In this document: positions 54,058-62,132 of the stretch, in pieces | Layout of the letters: the number at the start of each line of letters is the position of its first letter | Position numbering within the stretch: position 1 is the first letter of the stretch | Assembly: GCF_026167665.1 (NCBI RefSeq) | Contig: NZ_CP098740.1 | Coordinates: 5,394,001-5,458,000 of the forward strand | Source of the DNA: Streptomyces drozdowiczii | GTDB lineage: Bacteria; Actinomycetota; Actinomycetes; Streptomycetales; Streptomycetaceae | Direction of reading: 5' to 3' | Length of the DNA: 64,000 bases | Notes under the pieces: generated by a model | The model's input: only the letters and a program-made list of their open reading frames with translations | Databases searched by the model: none | Told to the model about the DNA's origin: nothing | Translations under genes and position numbers: made by a program

Positions 54058-55503
54058 CTACCGCCGCAGCGCCGCCTCCATCATCTTCCTGGCGACCGGC
54101 GCCGCCAGCCCGTTGCCGCTGACCTCGGACGCGGTCGAACCGGAGTCCTCCACGATCACGGCCACCGCGACCTCCTGGCCGCCGGACTTGGCGTACGAGG
54201 TGAACCAGGCGTACGGGGTGTTGCTGTTGTCCACGCCGTTCTCGGCGGTGCCCGTCTTGCCGCCGACCTCGGCCCCGGCGATCCGGGCGTTGGTGCCGGT
54301 GCCCTTCTCCACCACGGTCACCATGGCGCTGCGCAGCTGCTTCGCGGTGTCCTCGGAGACGATCCGCTTCGTGTCGCCGTCCGCGAAGTCCTCCAGCGTG
54401 CCGCCGTCCCCGTCGGTCACCTTCGACACCATGTGCGGGGCGGCCAGCTCACCGCCGTTGGCCAGGGCGGCGGAGACCATCGCCATCTGGAGCGGGGTCG
54501 CGGTCACCTCGAACTGGCCGATGCCCGACAGCGCGGTCTGCGGCTTGTCCATGTCCTCCGGATACACGCTCTTGGACGCCCGCACCGGGACGTCCAGCTT
54601 CTCCTCGTTGAAGCCGAACTTCTCCGCCATCGCCCGTACCTTGTCCTGGCCCAGGTCGGCGGCGACCTTGCCGAAGACGTTGTTGCACGAGTACTGGAGG
54701 GCGACGCGCAGCGAGGCGTTCTCGCAGGGGGCGGACGCGCTCTCGTTCCGCAGCGGAGTGCTGGTCCCCGGCAGCGTGTACGGCACCGGGCTCTTCGTCG
54801 GCTCGTCCACGGAGTCGTACAGCCCGTTCTCCAGCGCGGCCGACGCCACGACCAGCTTGAACGTCGAGCCGGGCGCGAGCGGCTGCCGCATCGCCCGGTT
54901 GACCAGCGGCTTGTCCTTGTCGGCGAGCAGCTTCGACCAGGTGTCGCCGTCGTTCGTGCCGCTGATGCCCGACGGGTCGTACGACGGCGAGGAGACCATG
55001 CCCAGGATCTGCCCGCTCCGCGGGTCGATCGCCACGGCCGCGCCCTTGTCGTCGCCGAGTGCGTCGCTCGCCGCCTTCTGGACGTCCGGGTCGATCGTCG
55101 TCACCACGTCACCGGGCGCGGACCGCTTCCCCGTGATCGCGCCCAGCGGGCTCTTCAGCCGGTCGTCGGTGCCGTCCAGCACATGGCTGTAGATCCCTTC
55201 GAGCTGCGTCGAGCCGTACGCCTGCGAGCTGTAGCCGGTCACGGACGAGTAGAGGTCGCCCTGTTTGTAGGTGCGCTTGTATGCGAGATCGCTGCCCTCC
55301 GTCCGCTTCGAGCCCGTGACCGGCGAACCGGCCACGATGATGTCGCCCAGCGGCTGCGCGTACTGCGCGATGGTGTTCCGCCGGTTGTGGTCGTCTTCTG
55401 CGAGCGCCTTCGCCTGGTACGCCTGCACCCAGGTCGCCCGCCCGAGGAGGGCGAGGACCAGCAGCAGGCAGAAGACCGAGGCGCGCCTGATCGTCTTGTT
55501 CAT
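54058..55503 (-). CDS. Class B penicillin-binding protein (transpeptidase)
   Basis: A 481-residue cell-wall transpeptidase anchored by one N-terminal helix (ASVFCLLLVLALLGRATW). The three active-site motifs are present: S213-TF-K216, S272-C-N274 and KTGTAE near residue 420. The N-terminal region (YSSVTGYSSQAYGSTQLE) is the PbpA-type dimerisation part. It resembles the monofunctional PbpA proteins of Streptomyces. I choose the ATG at 55503 (MNKTIRRASVF); the frame is open upstream to 55560 without support. Confidence 0.93.
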   Translation of the reverse strand: MNKTIRRASVFCLLLVLALLGRATWVQAYQAKALAEDDHNRRNTIAQYAQPLGDIIVAGSPVTGSKRTEGSDLAYKRTYKQGDLYSSVTGYSSQAYGSTQLEGIYSHVLDGTDDRLKSPLGAITGKRSAPGDVVTTIDPDVQKAASDALGDDKGAAVAIDPRSGQILGMVSSPSYDPSGISGTNDGDTWSKLLADKDKPLVNRAMRQPLAPGSTFKLVVASAALENGLYDSVDEPTKSPVPYTLPGTSTPLRNESASAPCENASLRVALQYSCNNVFGKVAADLGQDKVRAMAEKFGFNEEKLDVPVRASKSVYPEDMDKPQTALSGIGQFEVTATPLQMAMVSAALANGGELAAPHMVSKVTDGDGGTLEDFADGDTKRIVSEDTAKQLRSAMVTVVEKGTGTNARIAGAEVGGKTGTAENGVDNSNTPYAWFTSYAKSGGQEVAVAVIVEDSGSTASEVSGNGLAAPVARKMMEAALRR

Positions 55504-55603
55504 CCCGCTTGAGGGACGAGCGGCGTCCGGCGGAGCGTTCCCGGTTGTGCCGCTTCTCACCGATTCCTCATACGGTGACCACGCCGTGCACGGCCGTACG
55601 GGC

Positions 55604-55660
55604 TCAGCCCGGCTTGGCGAATCCCGACTCGTACGCCGTGATCACCGCCTGGCCGGGGGG
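55604..55660 (-). pseudogene. C-terminal remnant of a LuxR-type response regulator
   Basis: Directly after the iclR stop codon, and in the same frame, the minus strand reads PP then GQAVITAYESGFAKPG and a stop. The AYESG-x3-PG ending after a QAV-helix is the characteristic C-terminus of Streptomyces NarL/LuxR response regulators. No other part of such a gene is present, so this looks like a scar of a deletion or insertion that ends at the iclR gene. Confidence 0.6.
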
Positions 55661-56431
55661 TCAGAGTCTGCGGGTGGCGAGCGTCAGCCGGTCGCGCGCG
55701 TCGAACAGCGCGTCCTTGACCAGCTGTTCGTGCGCGGGCGTCAGCCGGGCGACCGGCACCGAGCAGCTGATGGCGTCCCTGGCCGGCGTGCGGTACGGGA
55801 CGGCGACGCCGAAGCAGCGCAGCCCCAGCGTGTTCTCCTCGCGGTCCACCGCGTACCCCTGCTCGCGGATCTGGTGCAGCTCCTCGATGAGCTTCTCCCG
55901 GTCCGTCAGGGTGTGCTCGGTGAGCGCGGGCAGCGTCTCGGGCAGCATCTTGCGGACCTGCTCGTCGGTGTAGGTGGCCAGCAGCGCCTTGCCGAGCGAG
56001 GTGGAGTGCGCGGGCAGCCGGCGGCCGACCCGGGTGAAGGGGCGCAGGTAGTGCTGGGACTGGCGGGTGGCGAGGTAGACCACGTTGGTGCCGTCGAGCC
56101 GGGCCAGGTGGATGGTCTCCGTGGTGTCGTCGGAGAGCCGGTCGAGCGTGGGGCGGGCCGCGGCGACGACCTCGTCGCCGTCGATGTACGAGGTCCCGAC
56201 CAGGAGGGCCCGTACGCCGATCCCGTACCGCGTGCCGGTCGCGTCGGTCTCCACCCAGCCCAGCTCCACCAGGGTGCGCAGCAGCATGTAGAGGCTGGAC
56301 TTCGGGTAGCCGACGGCCTCCTGGACCGCGGCGAGCGAGTGCATGCCGGGCCGTCCGGCGAAGTACTCCAGCAGCTCGACCGTCCGTACCGCGGACTTGA
56401 CCTGCGCCCCACCCGACTCGGGAACCGACAT
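55661..56431 (-). CDS. IclR family transcriptional regulator
   Basis: A 256-residue IclR protein. The N-terminal winged helix is AVRTVELLEYFAGRPGMHSLAAVQEAVGYPKSSLYMLLRTLVELGWVE. The C-terminal effector domain has STSLGKALLATY, GYAVDREENTLGLRCFGVAVPYR and the conserved Cys in AISCSVP. IclR proteins of the KdgR branch respond to pectin breakdown products. The ATG at 56431 is preferred (AAAGGGG/AGGG upstream); an ATG at 56518 is in frame. It diverges from the aldehyde dehydrogenase gene across a GTTC/GAAC palindrome. Confidence 0.9.
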   Translation of the reverse strand: MSVPESGGAQVKSAVRTVELLEYFAGRPGMHSLAAVQEAVGYPKSSLYMLLRTLVELGWVETDATGTRYGIGVRALLVGTSYIDGDEVVAAARPTLDRLSDDTTETIHLARLDGTNVVYLATRQSQHYLRPFTRVGRRLPAHSTSLGKALLATYTDEQVRKMLPETLPALTEHTLTDREKLIEELHQIREQGYAVDREENTLGLRCFGVAVPYRTPARDAISCSVPVARLTPAHEQLVKDALFDARDRLTLATRRL

Positions 56432-56529
56432 CGCCCTGACCCCTTTCACCCCGCCGACGAAACCCTGCGACTTCTTGCCAACACCGAACGCCCGGAAATA
56501 GAGTCGCTTCACATTCACGTTCAGGAACG

Positions 56530-56551
56530 CTGTTCAGAATACCGAACAGCT
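56530..56551. promoter_or_regulatory. Candidate IclR operator
   Basis: GCTGTTC-N8-GAACAGC, a perfect 7-bp inverted repeat, lies between the divergent iclR and aldehyde dehydrogenase genes. GTTC-AG-GAAC (56519-56528) stands next to it, extending the GTTC/GAAC pattern. A -10-like TTATAC or TATACC follows at 56552-56558, so binding would affect dehydrogenase transcription. Confidence 0.65.
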
Positions 56552-56599
56552 TATACCGGACGACTTCTGATGTGCGGCAGTAAAGCGGAAGGAAACACG

Positions 56600-58120
56600 G
56601 TGGCAGCAGCACCAGTCTGGAGCGTCGACCCCCGCACCGGGAACCCGCGCGAGCAGGTTGCGGTGGAGGCCACAGCGGAGGAGGTCGACCGCGCGGTCCG
56701 CGCCGCCCACGCGGTACGCGACTCCCTCGCCCACCGCACGAAGCGCGCCGCGTTCCTGCGTACGGCCGCCGAACTGCTCACCGAGGCCGGGGACCACGTC
56801 ATCGAGGCCGCCGACGCCGAGACCGCCCTCGGCCCGGCCCGGCTGACCGGCGAACTCGCCCGCACCGCGGCCCAGTTGCGGGCCTTCGCGGAGGTCGTCG
56901 ACGAGGGCGCCTTCCTCGACATCCACATCGACCACGCGGACGCCACCCGCACCCCGCCCTGGCCCGACCTGCGCCGCTACAAGATCCCGCTCGGCGTCGT
57001 CGCGGTCTACGCCGCCAGCAACTTCCCGCTCGCCTTCTCCGTGCCCGGCGGCGACACCGCCAGCGCCCTCGCGGCCGGCTGCCCCGTCGTCGTCAAGGCC
57101 CACCCGGACCACCCGGCGACCTCCGAACTGTGCGCCTCCGTCCTGCGCCGGGCCGCCGCGCGCACCGGGCTGCCCGAGGACGTCGTCACCCTCGTCCACG
57201 GCTTCGAGGCGGGCGTCGCCCTCGTCCGGCACCCGCTCGTCGCCGCCGCCGGATTCACCGGCTCGGTGCGCGGCGGGCGCGCCCTGTTCGACGCGGCCGC
57301 CGCCCGCCCCGCGCCCATCCCCTTCCACGGCGAGCTGGGCTCCCTCAACCCCGTCGTCGTCACCGAGGCCGCAGCCGCCGAGCGCGGCGAGGAGATCGGC
57401 GCGGGCCTGGCCGGCTCGATGACCATGGGCGCCGGCCAGTTCTGCACCAAGCCCGGATTCGTCCTGGTCCCCGAGGGCGAGGGCGGCGACCGCCTCCTCA
57501 AGGCGCTCACCGAGGCCGTCAGCGACACCGAGGCCGGGGTCCTCCTCGACCACCGCATGCGCGACGCCTTCCTCGCCGGGGTCACCGAGCGCGCCGCGCT
57601 CCCCGGGGTCGAGGCGCCCGTCACCCCCGGCGCGGGCGGCGAGCACACCGTCGCGGCCGGCTTCCTGACCGTCCCGGCCCGCGAGCTCACCGCCGAGGGC
57701 CCGCACGACGCGCTCCTGGAGGAGTGCTTCGGCCCGGTCACCGTCGTCGCCCGCTACGCCTCCGAGGACGAGATCACCGCCGTCCTCACCCGCCTCCCCG
57801 GCAACCTCACCGCCACCCTCCACATCGCCACCGAGGAGGCCGGGGGCGCCGCTGCGGACCTCCTCGCCGCGCTCACCCCGCTCGCCGGGCGGGTCCTCGT
57901 CAACGGCTGGCCGACCGGCGTCGCCGTCGCCCCCGCCCAGCACCACGGCGGCCCCTACCCGGCCACCACCTCCACCTCCACCTCGGTCGGCGCCACCGCC
58001 ATCGAGCGCTGGCTGCGCCCGGTCAGCTACCAGACCACCCCCGACGCGCTCCTCCCGCCGGAGCTGCGCGAGGACAACCCGCTGGGCCTGCCCCGCCGAG
58101 TGAACGGACGCCCCGCGTGA
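56600..58120 (+). CDS. Aldehyde dehydrogenase, probably 2-oxoglutarate semialdehyde dehydrogenase
   Basis: It should oxidise 2-oxoglutarate semialdehyde to 2-oxoglutarate with NAD(P)+. The 506-residue product has ASNFPLAFSVPGGDTASALAAGCPVVVKAHP (N141), GFTGSVRGG, HGELGSLNP (E245) and the catalytic C282 in GAGQFCTKPG, a set I associate with the bacterial KGSADH group. It fits as the common last step for the udh/kdgD route and the IlvD/Edd-DapA route. GTG at 56600 is chosen because GGAAGGAA lies about 6 bases upstream; the frame is open further. Confidence 0.88.
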   Translation: MAAAPVWSVDPRTGNPREQVAVEATAEEVDRAVRAAHAVRDSLAHRTKRAAFLRTAAELLTEAGDHVIEAADAETALGPARLTGELARTAAQLRAFAEVVDEGAFLDIHIDHADATRTPPWPDLRRYKIPLGVVAVYAASNFPLAFSVPGGDTASALAAGCPVVVKAHPDHPATSELCASVLRRAAARTGLPEDVVTLVHGFEAGVALVRHPLVAAAGFTGSVRGGRALFDAAAARPAPIPFHGELGSLNPVVVTEAAAAERGEEIGAGLAGSMTMGAGQFCTKPGFVLVPEGEGGDRLLKALTEAVSDTEAGVLLDHRMRDAFLAGVTERAALPGVEAPVTPGAGGEHTVAAGFLTVPARELTAEGPHDALLEECFGPVTVVARYASEDEITAVLTRLPGNLTATLHIATEEAGGAAADLLAALTPLAGRVLVNGWPTGVAVAPAQHHGGPYPATTSTSTSVGATAIERWLRPVSYQTTPDALLPPELREDNPLGLPRRVNGRPA

Positions 58121-58722
58121 ACCTCCCCGAACTCCCCTTCGCGCTCCGGCCGTACGGTCCCGAGGGCGGCTGGACGTACGAGAACGGCACGCTCACCGGC
58201 CGCGCCGGCGCCCGCCAGGACCGCTTCGTCCCGCCGGGCGGCGACACCCTGGAACCGGCGAGCGACGCGCCCCGGCTGCTCGGCGCCGCCCCGGCGGGCG
58301 ACTTCCAGCTCGTCGCCCGGGTGAAGGTGGGCTTCGCCGCCGCCTTCGACGCGGGCGTGCTCTACCTCCACACCGGCGACCGGGAGTGGGCCAAGCTCTG
58401 CCTGGAGCTGTCCCCGGAGCGCCCGACCATCTGCACGGTGGTCACCCGGGGCCACTCGGACGACGTCAACTCCTCCGTCGTGGACGGCGACACGTACTGG
58501 CTGCGCCTGAGCCGTACGGGGCACGCCTTCGCGTTCCACGCCTCGGCCGACGGCGAGAAGTGGACCTTCGTCCGCGTCTTCACCCTCGGCACCCCGGAGC
58601 AGGCGGCCACCGCATCCGTCGGCTTCCTCGCCCAGTCGCCCACCGGCGAGGGCTGCGAGGTGGCCTTCGACCGGATCGCCTTCCGGCCGGAGGGCCTGGC
58701 GGACCTCCGCGACGGCAGCTGA
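58117..58722 (+). CDS. DUF1349 family protein
   Basis: A 201-residue protein with the concanavalin-like DUF1349 fold: DFQLVARVKVGFAAAFDAGVLYLHTGDREWAKLCLELS, then TYWLRLSRTGHAFAFHASADGEKWTFVRVF. No signal peptide is seen. DUF1349 proteins are often found in sugar catabolic clusters and may bind carbohydrate; activity unknown. The GTG start overlaps the dehydrogenase stop codon by 4 bases, tying it to the pectin region. Confidence 0.88.
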   Translation: MNLPELPFALRPYGPEGGWTYENGTLTGRAGARQDRFVPPGGDTLEPASDAPRLLGAAPAGDFQLVARVKVGFAAAFDAGVLYLHTGDREWAKLCLELSPERPTICTVVTRGHSDDVNSSVVDGDTYWLRLSRTGHAFAFHASADGEKWTFVRVFTLGTPEQAATASVGFLAQSPTGEGCEVAFDRIAFRPEGLADLRDGS

Positions 58723-58737
58723 CGGACCGGGGACGCT

Positions 58738-58765
58738 GCGGACGGCACGCGGCGGACGGCACGCG
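58738..58765. repeat. Tandem duplication of a 14-base unit
   Basis: GCGGACGGCACGCG occurs twice without spacer, followed by GCG, in the 129-base non-coding gap between the DUF1349 and S51 genes. Nothing else is recognisable in that gap. Confidence 0.8.
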
Positions 58766-58851
58766 GCGAAATCCCGTACCGCTCCGCCGCCCGCCCGTGA
58801 GAGCCTGCCCGACGGTCCGGGAGCCGGGCCGACAGCGGGGGAGAGGCCGTC

Positions 58852-59580
58852 ATGGGTGTGCATCTGATCGGAGGCGGCTGGGACGAGGCCGCCGCCCCGC
58901 TCGTCTACGGGCCCTTCCTCGCCGAGGCGGGGGCCGAGGCGACCGTGGGCTGCCTGCTCGTCCACGAGGGCGACGGGCCCGAGCAGTTCATCCGCTACGC
59001 GACCGTGCTGCGCCGGGTGGCCCCGGGCGTCCGGCCGGTCCCGCTGCTCGTGCCCGAGGGCGGGGTGTTCGACCCCGGGGAGCTGGCCGGGCTGGACGGA
59101 CTGCTGGTCGGCGGCGGACTGACCCCCGCCTATCAGGCCGCCCTCGCCCCGGTACGCGAAGCCGTGGCGCGGATCGTCGCCGAGCGCGGCCTGCCGTACG
59201 CGGGCTTTTCCGCAGGGGCCGTCGTCGCCGCCCGCCGCGCCCTCGTCGGCGGGCGGCTGGACCGGGGAGTCCCGGTCTGCCCGGACGACGCGGCGGAGGA
59301 CCTGGAGGAGATCGAGGTCCGCGACGGCCTCGGGCTCGTCCCGTACACCGTGGACGTGCACACCTCGGCCTGGGGGACGCTCGGCCGCCCGGCCGCGGCG
59401 GTGGCACGCGGGGACGCGGAGTGCGCCGTCGCCCTCGACGAGAACACCCTGCTGACCGTCGCGCCCGACGGGCGGGCGGTGGTGGCGGGGACGGGTCGGG
59501 CGCGGCTGGTGCGGCGTGCGGACGAACCCGGCGCCGTCGTCGTACGCGCCCTGCGCGCGGGGGACCGGCTCGCCCTCTGA
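58852..59580 (+). CDS. Peptidase S51-like (class I glutamine amidotransferase-like) protein
   Basis: A 242-residue protein related to dipeptidase E and cyanophycinase. LLVGGGLTPAYQAAL is followed by YAGFSAGAVVAARRAL with the nucleophile Ser120, the S51 hallmark G-x-S-x-G. A cyanophycinase role is unlikely since no cyanophycin synthetase is nearby and the protein is short. ATG at 58852; GGGGGAGAGG lies upstream. Confidence 0.83.
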   Translation: MGVHLIGGGWDEAAAPLVYGPFLAEAGAEATVGCLLVHEGDGPEQFIRYATVLRRVAPGVRPVPLLVPEGGVFDPGELAGLDGLLVGGGLTPAYQAALAPVREAVARIVAERGLPYAGFSAGAVVAARRALVGGRLDRGVPVCPDDAAEDLEEIEVRDGLGLVPYTVDVHTSAWGTLGRPAAAVARGDAECAVALDENTLLTVAPDGRAVVAGTGRARLVRRADEPGAVVVRALRAGDRLAL

Positions 59581-59617
59581 AGGGAACCGGGCGTCCCGCA
59601 GCTACGTCCTCCCCACC

Positions 59618-60109
59618 ATGATCCGTAAAGCGACGCAAGACGACCTCGACGCGATATCCGTCCTGCACACCGAGGCCAGGGCCACCTACTACCGCGACCA
59701 CCTCCCCGAGGAGGAGTACGCGGGCGAGGCCGAGGTGGCCCGCAGCCGGGAGGGGTGGGCCCGCGCCGTGGACCGCGAGGACGCCACCGTGCTCTGCGCC
59801 GAGGCGGACGAGGACGGCGCCCTCGCGGGCGTCGCCGCCTACTCCGTACGCGACGGCGTCATGACCCTCAGCCAGTTCCACGTCTCCCCGGCCCGCTGGC
59901 GCGAGGGCGTCGGCAGTGCCCTGCACCTCGCCTGCGTCGCCGACTGGGAGCGGCGCGGCGTGACCACCGTCCGCCTGGAGGTCTTCGAGCCCAACAAGCG
60001 CGCCCAGGCCTTCTACTCCGCCTGCGGCTGGGTCCCCGACCCCGACCAGCCCCGGCACGGCGACCACCTCGTGCTGCGCCTCGCCCTCCCCAGGCCCCCT
60101 CGGAGCTGA
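59618..60109 (+). CDS. GNAT family acetyltransferase
   Basis: A 163-residue N-acetyltransferase: MIRKATQDDLDAISVLHTEAR, the acetyl-CoA loop VSPARWREGVGSALHLACVADWERRG (R/Q-x2-G-x-G type), and LEVFEPNKRAQAFYSACGWVPD at the end. The acceptor is unknown. It follows the S51 gene after 37 bases. Confidence 0.92.
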   Translation: MIRKATQDDLDAISVLHTEARATYYRDHLPEEEYAGEAEVARSREGWARAVDREDATVLCAEADEDGALAGVAAYSVRDGVMTLSQFHVSPARWREGVGSALHLACVADWERRGVTTVRLEVFEPNKRAQAFYSACGWVPDPDQPRHGDHLVLRLALPRPPRS

Positions 60110-60218
60110 GCGGGGCCCGGGAATGGCACCGGCCCGGCAGGCGTTGGCGCAGGGAGCGGAGGGTGCCTCCGCGCTGCGTGAGCGGCCCCCTCGGAACGTC
60201 CCGGAGAGAAGAAGAGTC

Positions 60219-60938
60219 ATGCGCGTCGAGATCTGGAGCGACATCGCCTGCCCCTGGTGTTATGTCGGAAAGGCCCGTTTCGAGAAGGGCCTCGCCGGCT
60301 TCGCCCACCGCGACGACGTCGAGGTGGTGCACCGCTCCTTCGAGCTCGACCCCGGCCGCGCCAAGGACGACACCGAGCTGGTCACCGACATGCTGGCGCG
60401 TAAGTACGGGCGCAGCCCCGATGAGGTCCGCGCGATGGAGGCCAACGTCGCGGCCAACGCCCAGGCCGAAGGGCTCGGCTACCTCGCCGAGGGCCGCGAC
60501 CACGGCAGCACGTTCGACATCCACCGCCTGCTGCACCTGGCCAAGGCCCGAGGCCGCCAGGACGAGCTGCTGACCCGCGCCTACCGGGCCAACTTCGCCG
60601 AGGAGCGGTCCGTCTTCGACGACTCCGTCCTGCTGGACCTGGCCGTCGAGTCGGGGCTCGACGCCGAGGAGGCGCGGGCGGTGCTCGCCGACCCGGAGGC
60701 GTACGCCGACGAGGTGCGCGCCGACGAGCGGGAGGCGGCCGAGCTGGGCGCCAACGCGGTGCCGTTCTTCGTGTTCGACCGGCGTTACGGCATCTCCGGC
60801 GGCCAGCCCGCCGAGGTCTTCGCCCAGGCGCTGGAGCAGGCGTGGAAGGACCGCCCGGTGACCGCCGCCGGGGACGCGGCGGCCTGCGACGCCGACGGGG
60901 CCTGCGAGGTCCCCGGAGCGGCGGCCCGGAACGCCTGA
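60219..60938 (+). CDS. DsbA family oxidoreductase, FrnE type
   Basis: A 239-residue thioredoxin-fold protein without signal peptide, so cytosolic. The redox motif is C11-PW-C14 in IWSDIACPWCYVGK, and the cis-proline loop is GANAVPFFVFDRRYGISGGQP. FrnE-like proteins act as disulfide oxidoreductases. The short C-terminal tail adds two cysteines (ACDADGACEVPG), which may form an additional redox pair. ATG at 60219 with GGAGAGAAGAAG upstream. Confidence 0.92.
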   Translation: MRVEIWSDIACPWCYVGKARFEKGLAGFAHRDDVEVVHRSFELDPGRAKDDTELVTDMLARKYGRSPDEVRAMEANVAANAQAEGLGYLAEGRDHGSTFDIHRLLHLAKARGRQDELLTRAYRANFAEERSVFDDSVLLDLAVESGLDAEEARAVLADPEAYADEVRADEREAAELGANAVPFFVFDRRYGISGGQPAEVFAQALEQAWKDRPVTAAGDAAACDADGACEVPGAAARNA

Positions 60939-60999
60939 CCCGGTGCGCGGGCCGTTCCCGGCGGCCCGCGCGATCGGCGCCCGACGCATAAGCATCGCT

Positions 61000-61034
61000 T
61001 GGGGTCGACCGTGAGTTTTTGTCAATTGACCCCA
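61000..61034 (+). promoter_or_regulatory. Inverted repeats before the aminotransferase gene
   Basis: TGGGGTC (61000-61006) and GACCCCA (61028-61034) are complementary, and the perfect palindrome GTCAATTGAC (61021-61030) overlaps the second arm. They lie 27-61 bases before the start codon. An operator or a regulatory stem is possible. Confidence 0.4.
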
Positions 61035-61060
61035 GGTCGGCGAAGGTTCACGCTGAGCGC

Positions 61061-62122
61061 ATGACGATCTCTCCGCTCAGCCGTGCCGTCGCCGCCGAGT
61101 TCGCGCCCGAGACCACCTACCTCAACACCTCCACCTGCGGGCTGCTGCCCCGCCGCACCGTCGACGCGGTGAAGGCCCTCGCCGAGGAGAACGCCTCCGG
61201 CCGCCGCAACGGTTCGGGCGACTTCGAGGCGGTGGACCGCGCCCGGGACGGCTTCGCCCGGCTCGTCGGCGTCGGAGCGGACCGGGTCGCCGTCGGCAGC
61301 TCGGTCGTCGCCCACGTCGGGCTGATCGCGGCCTCGCTGCCCCCGGGGGCCGAAGTGCTCGCCCCCGAAGGCGAGTTCAGCTCGGTCGTCAGCCCCTTCG
61401 CGGTCCGCGGCGACCTCGACATGCGCTATGTGCCGCTCGCCGAGCTGGCCGGGGCCGTGCGCCCCTCCACCGCGCTCGTCGCCTTCTCCTCGGTGCAGTC
61501 GGCGGACGGCCGCCGCGCCGACCTGGACGCGGTCCGGGCCGCCGCGGCCGCCCATGGCGCCCGCACCCTGCTGGACGCCACCCAGTCCGCCGGCTGGCTG
61601 CCGCTCGACGCGGGGGCCTACGACTACACGGTCACCGGCGGCTTCAAGTACCTGCTCTGCCCGCGCGGCACGTCGTTCCTCACCGTCACCGAGGAGGCGC
61701 AGGAGGACGTGAAGCCGGTCGACGCGGGCATGGCCGCCTCCGAGGACCCGTGGGGCAGCGTGTACGGACCGGTCACCAAGCTCGCCTCCGACGCCCACCG
61801 CTACGACGAGCCGCCCGTCTACCTCGCGTACCACGGCGCCGAGCACTCCCTCGCCCTGCTCCACGAGGTCGGCGTCGACGCCCTGCACGACCACGCCCTC
61901 GCGCTGGCCGACCGCTTCCGCGCCGGGGTGACGGCCCTCGGGCACGAGCCCGTGGCGGCGGACACCGTCGTCGTCGCGGTGCCCGGGCTCGGCGACCGCG
62001 CACCGGAGCTCCAGCGGGCCGGGGTGCTGGTCGCCGGCCGGGCCGGCAACCTGCGCGCGTCCTTCCACCTCTACAACACCGAGGCGGACGTGGACCGCGC
62101 GCTGGAGGTGCTGGGGTCCTAG
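61061..62122 (+). CDS. Class V aminotransferase (PLP-dependent)
   Basis: A 353-residue fold-type I PLP enzyme of the NifS/serine-pyruvate aminotransferase class. YLNTSTCGLLPRRTVDAVKAL is at the N-terminus, LLDATQSAGWLPLDA carries the cofactor-pairing Asp, and VTGGFKYLLCPRGTSFL carries the PLP lysine. Without the SufS active-site cysteine loop it is not a second suf desulfurase. The substrate is unknown; kynureninase-like or epimerase-like roles are possible. ATG 61061 lacks a clear ribosome-binding site. Confidence 0.88.
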   Translation: MTISPLSRAVAAEFAPETTYLNTSTCGLLPRRTVDAVKALAEENASGRRNGSGDFEAVDRARDGFARLVGVGADRVAVGSSVVAHVGLIAASLPPGAEVLAPEGEFSSVVSPFAVRGDLDMRYVPLAELAGAVRPSTALVAFSSVQSADGRRADLDAVRAAAAAHGARTLLDATQSAGWLPLDAGAYDYTVTGGFKYLLCPRGTSFLTVTEEAQEDVKPVDAGMAASEDPWGSVYGPVTKLASDAHRYDEPPVYLAYHGAEHSLALLHEVGVDALHDHALALADRFRAGVTALGHEPVAADTVVVAVPGLGDRAPELQRAGVLVAGRAGNLRASFHLYNTEADVDRALEVLGS

Positions 62123-62132
62123 CCCTGGCTTC

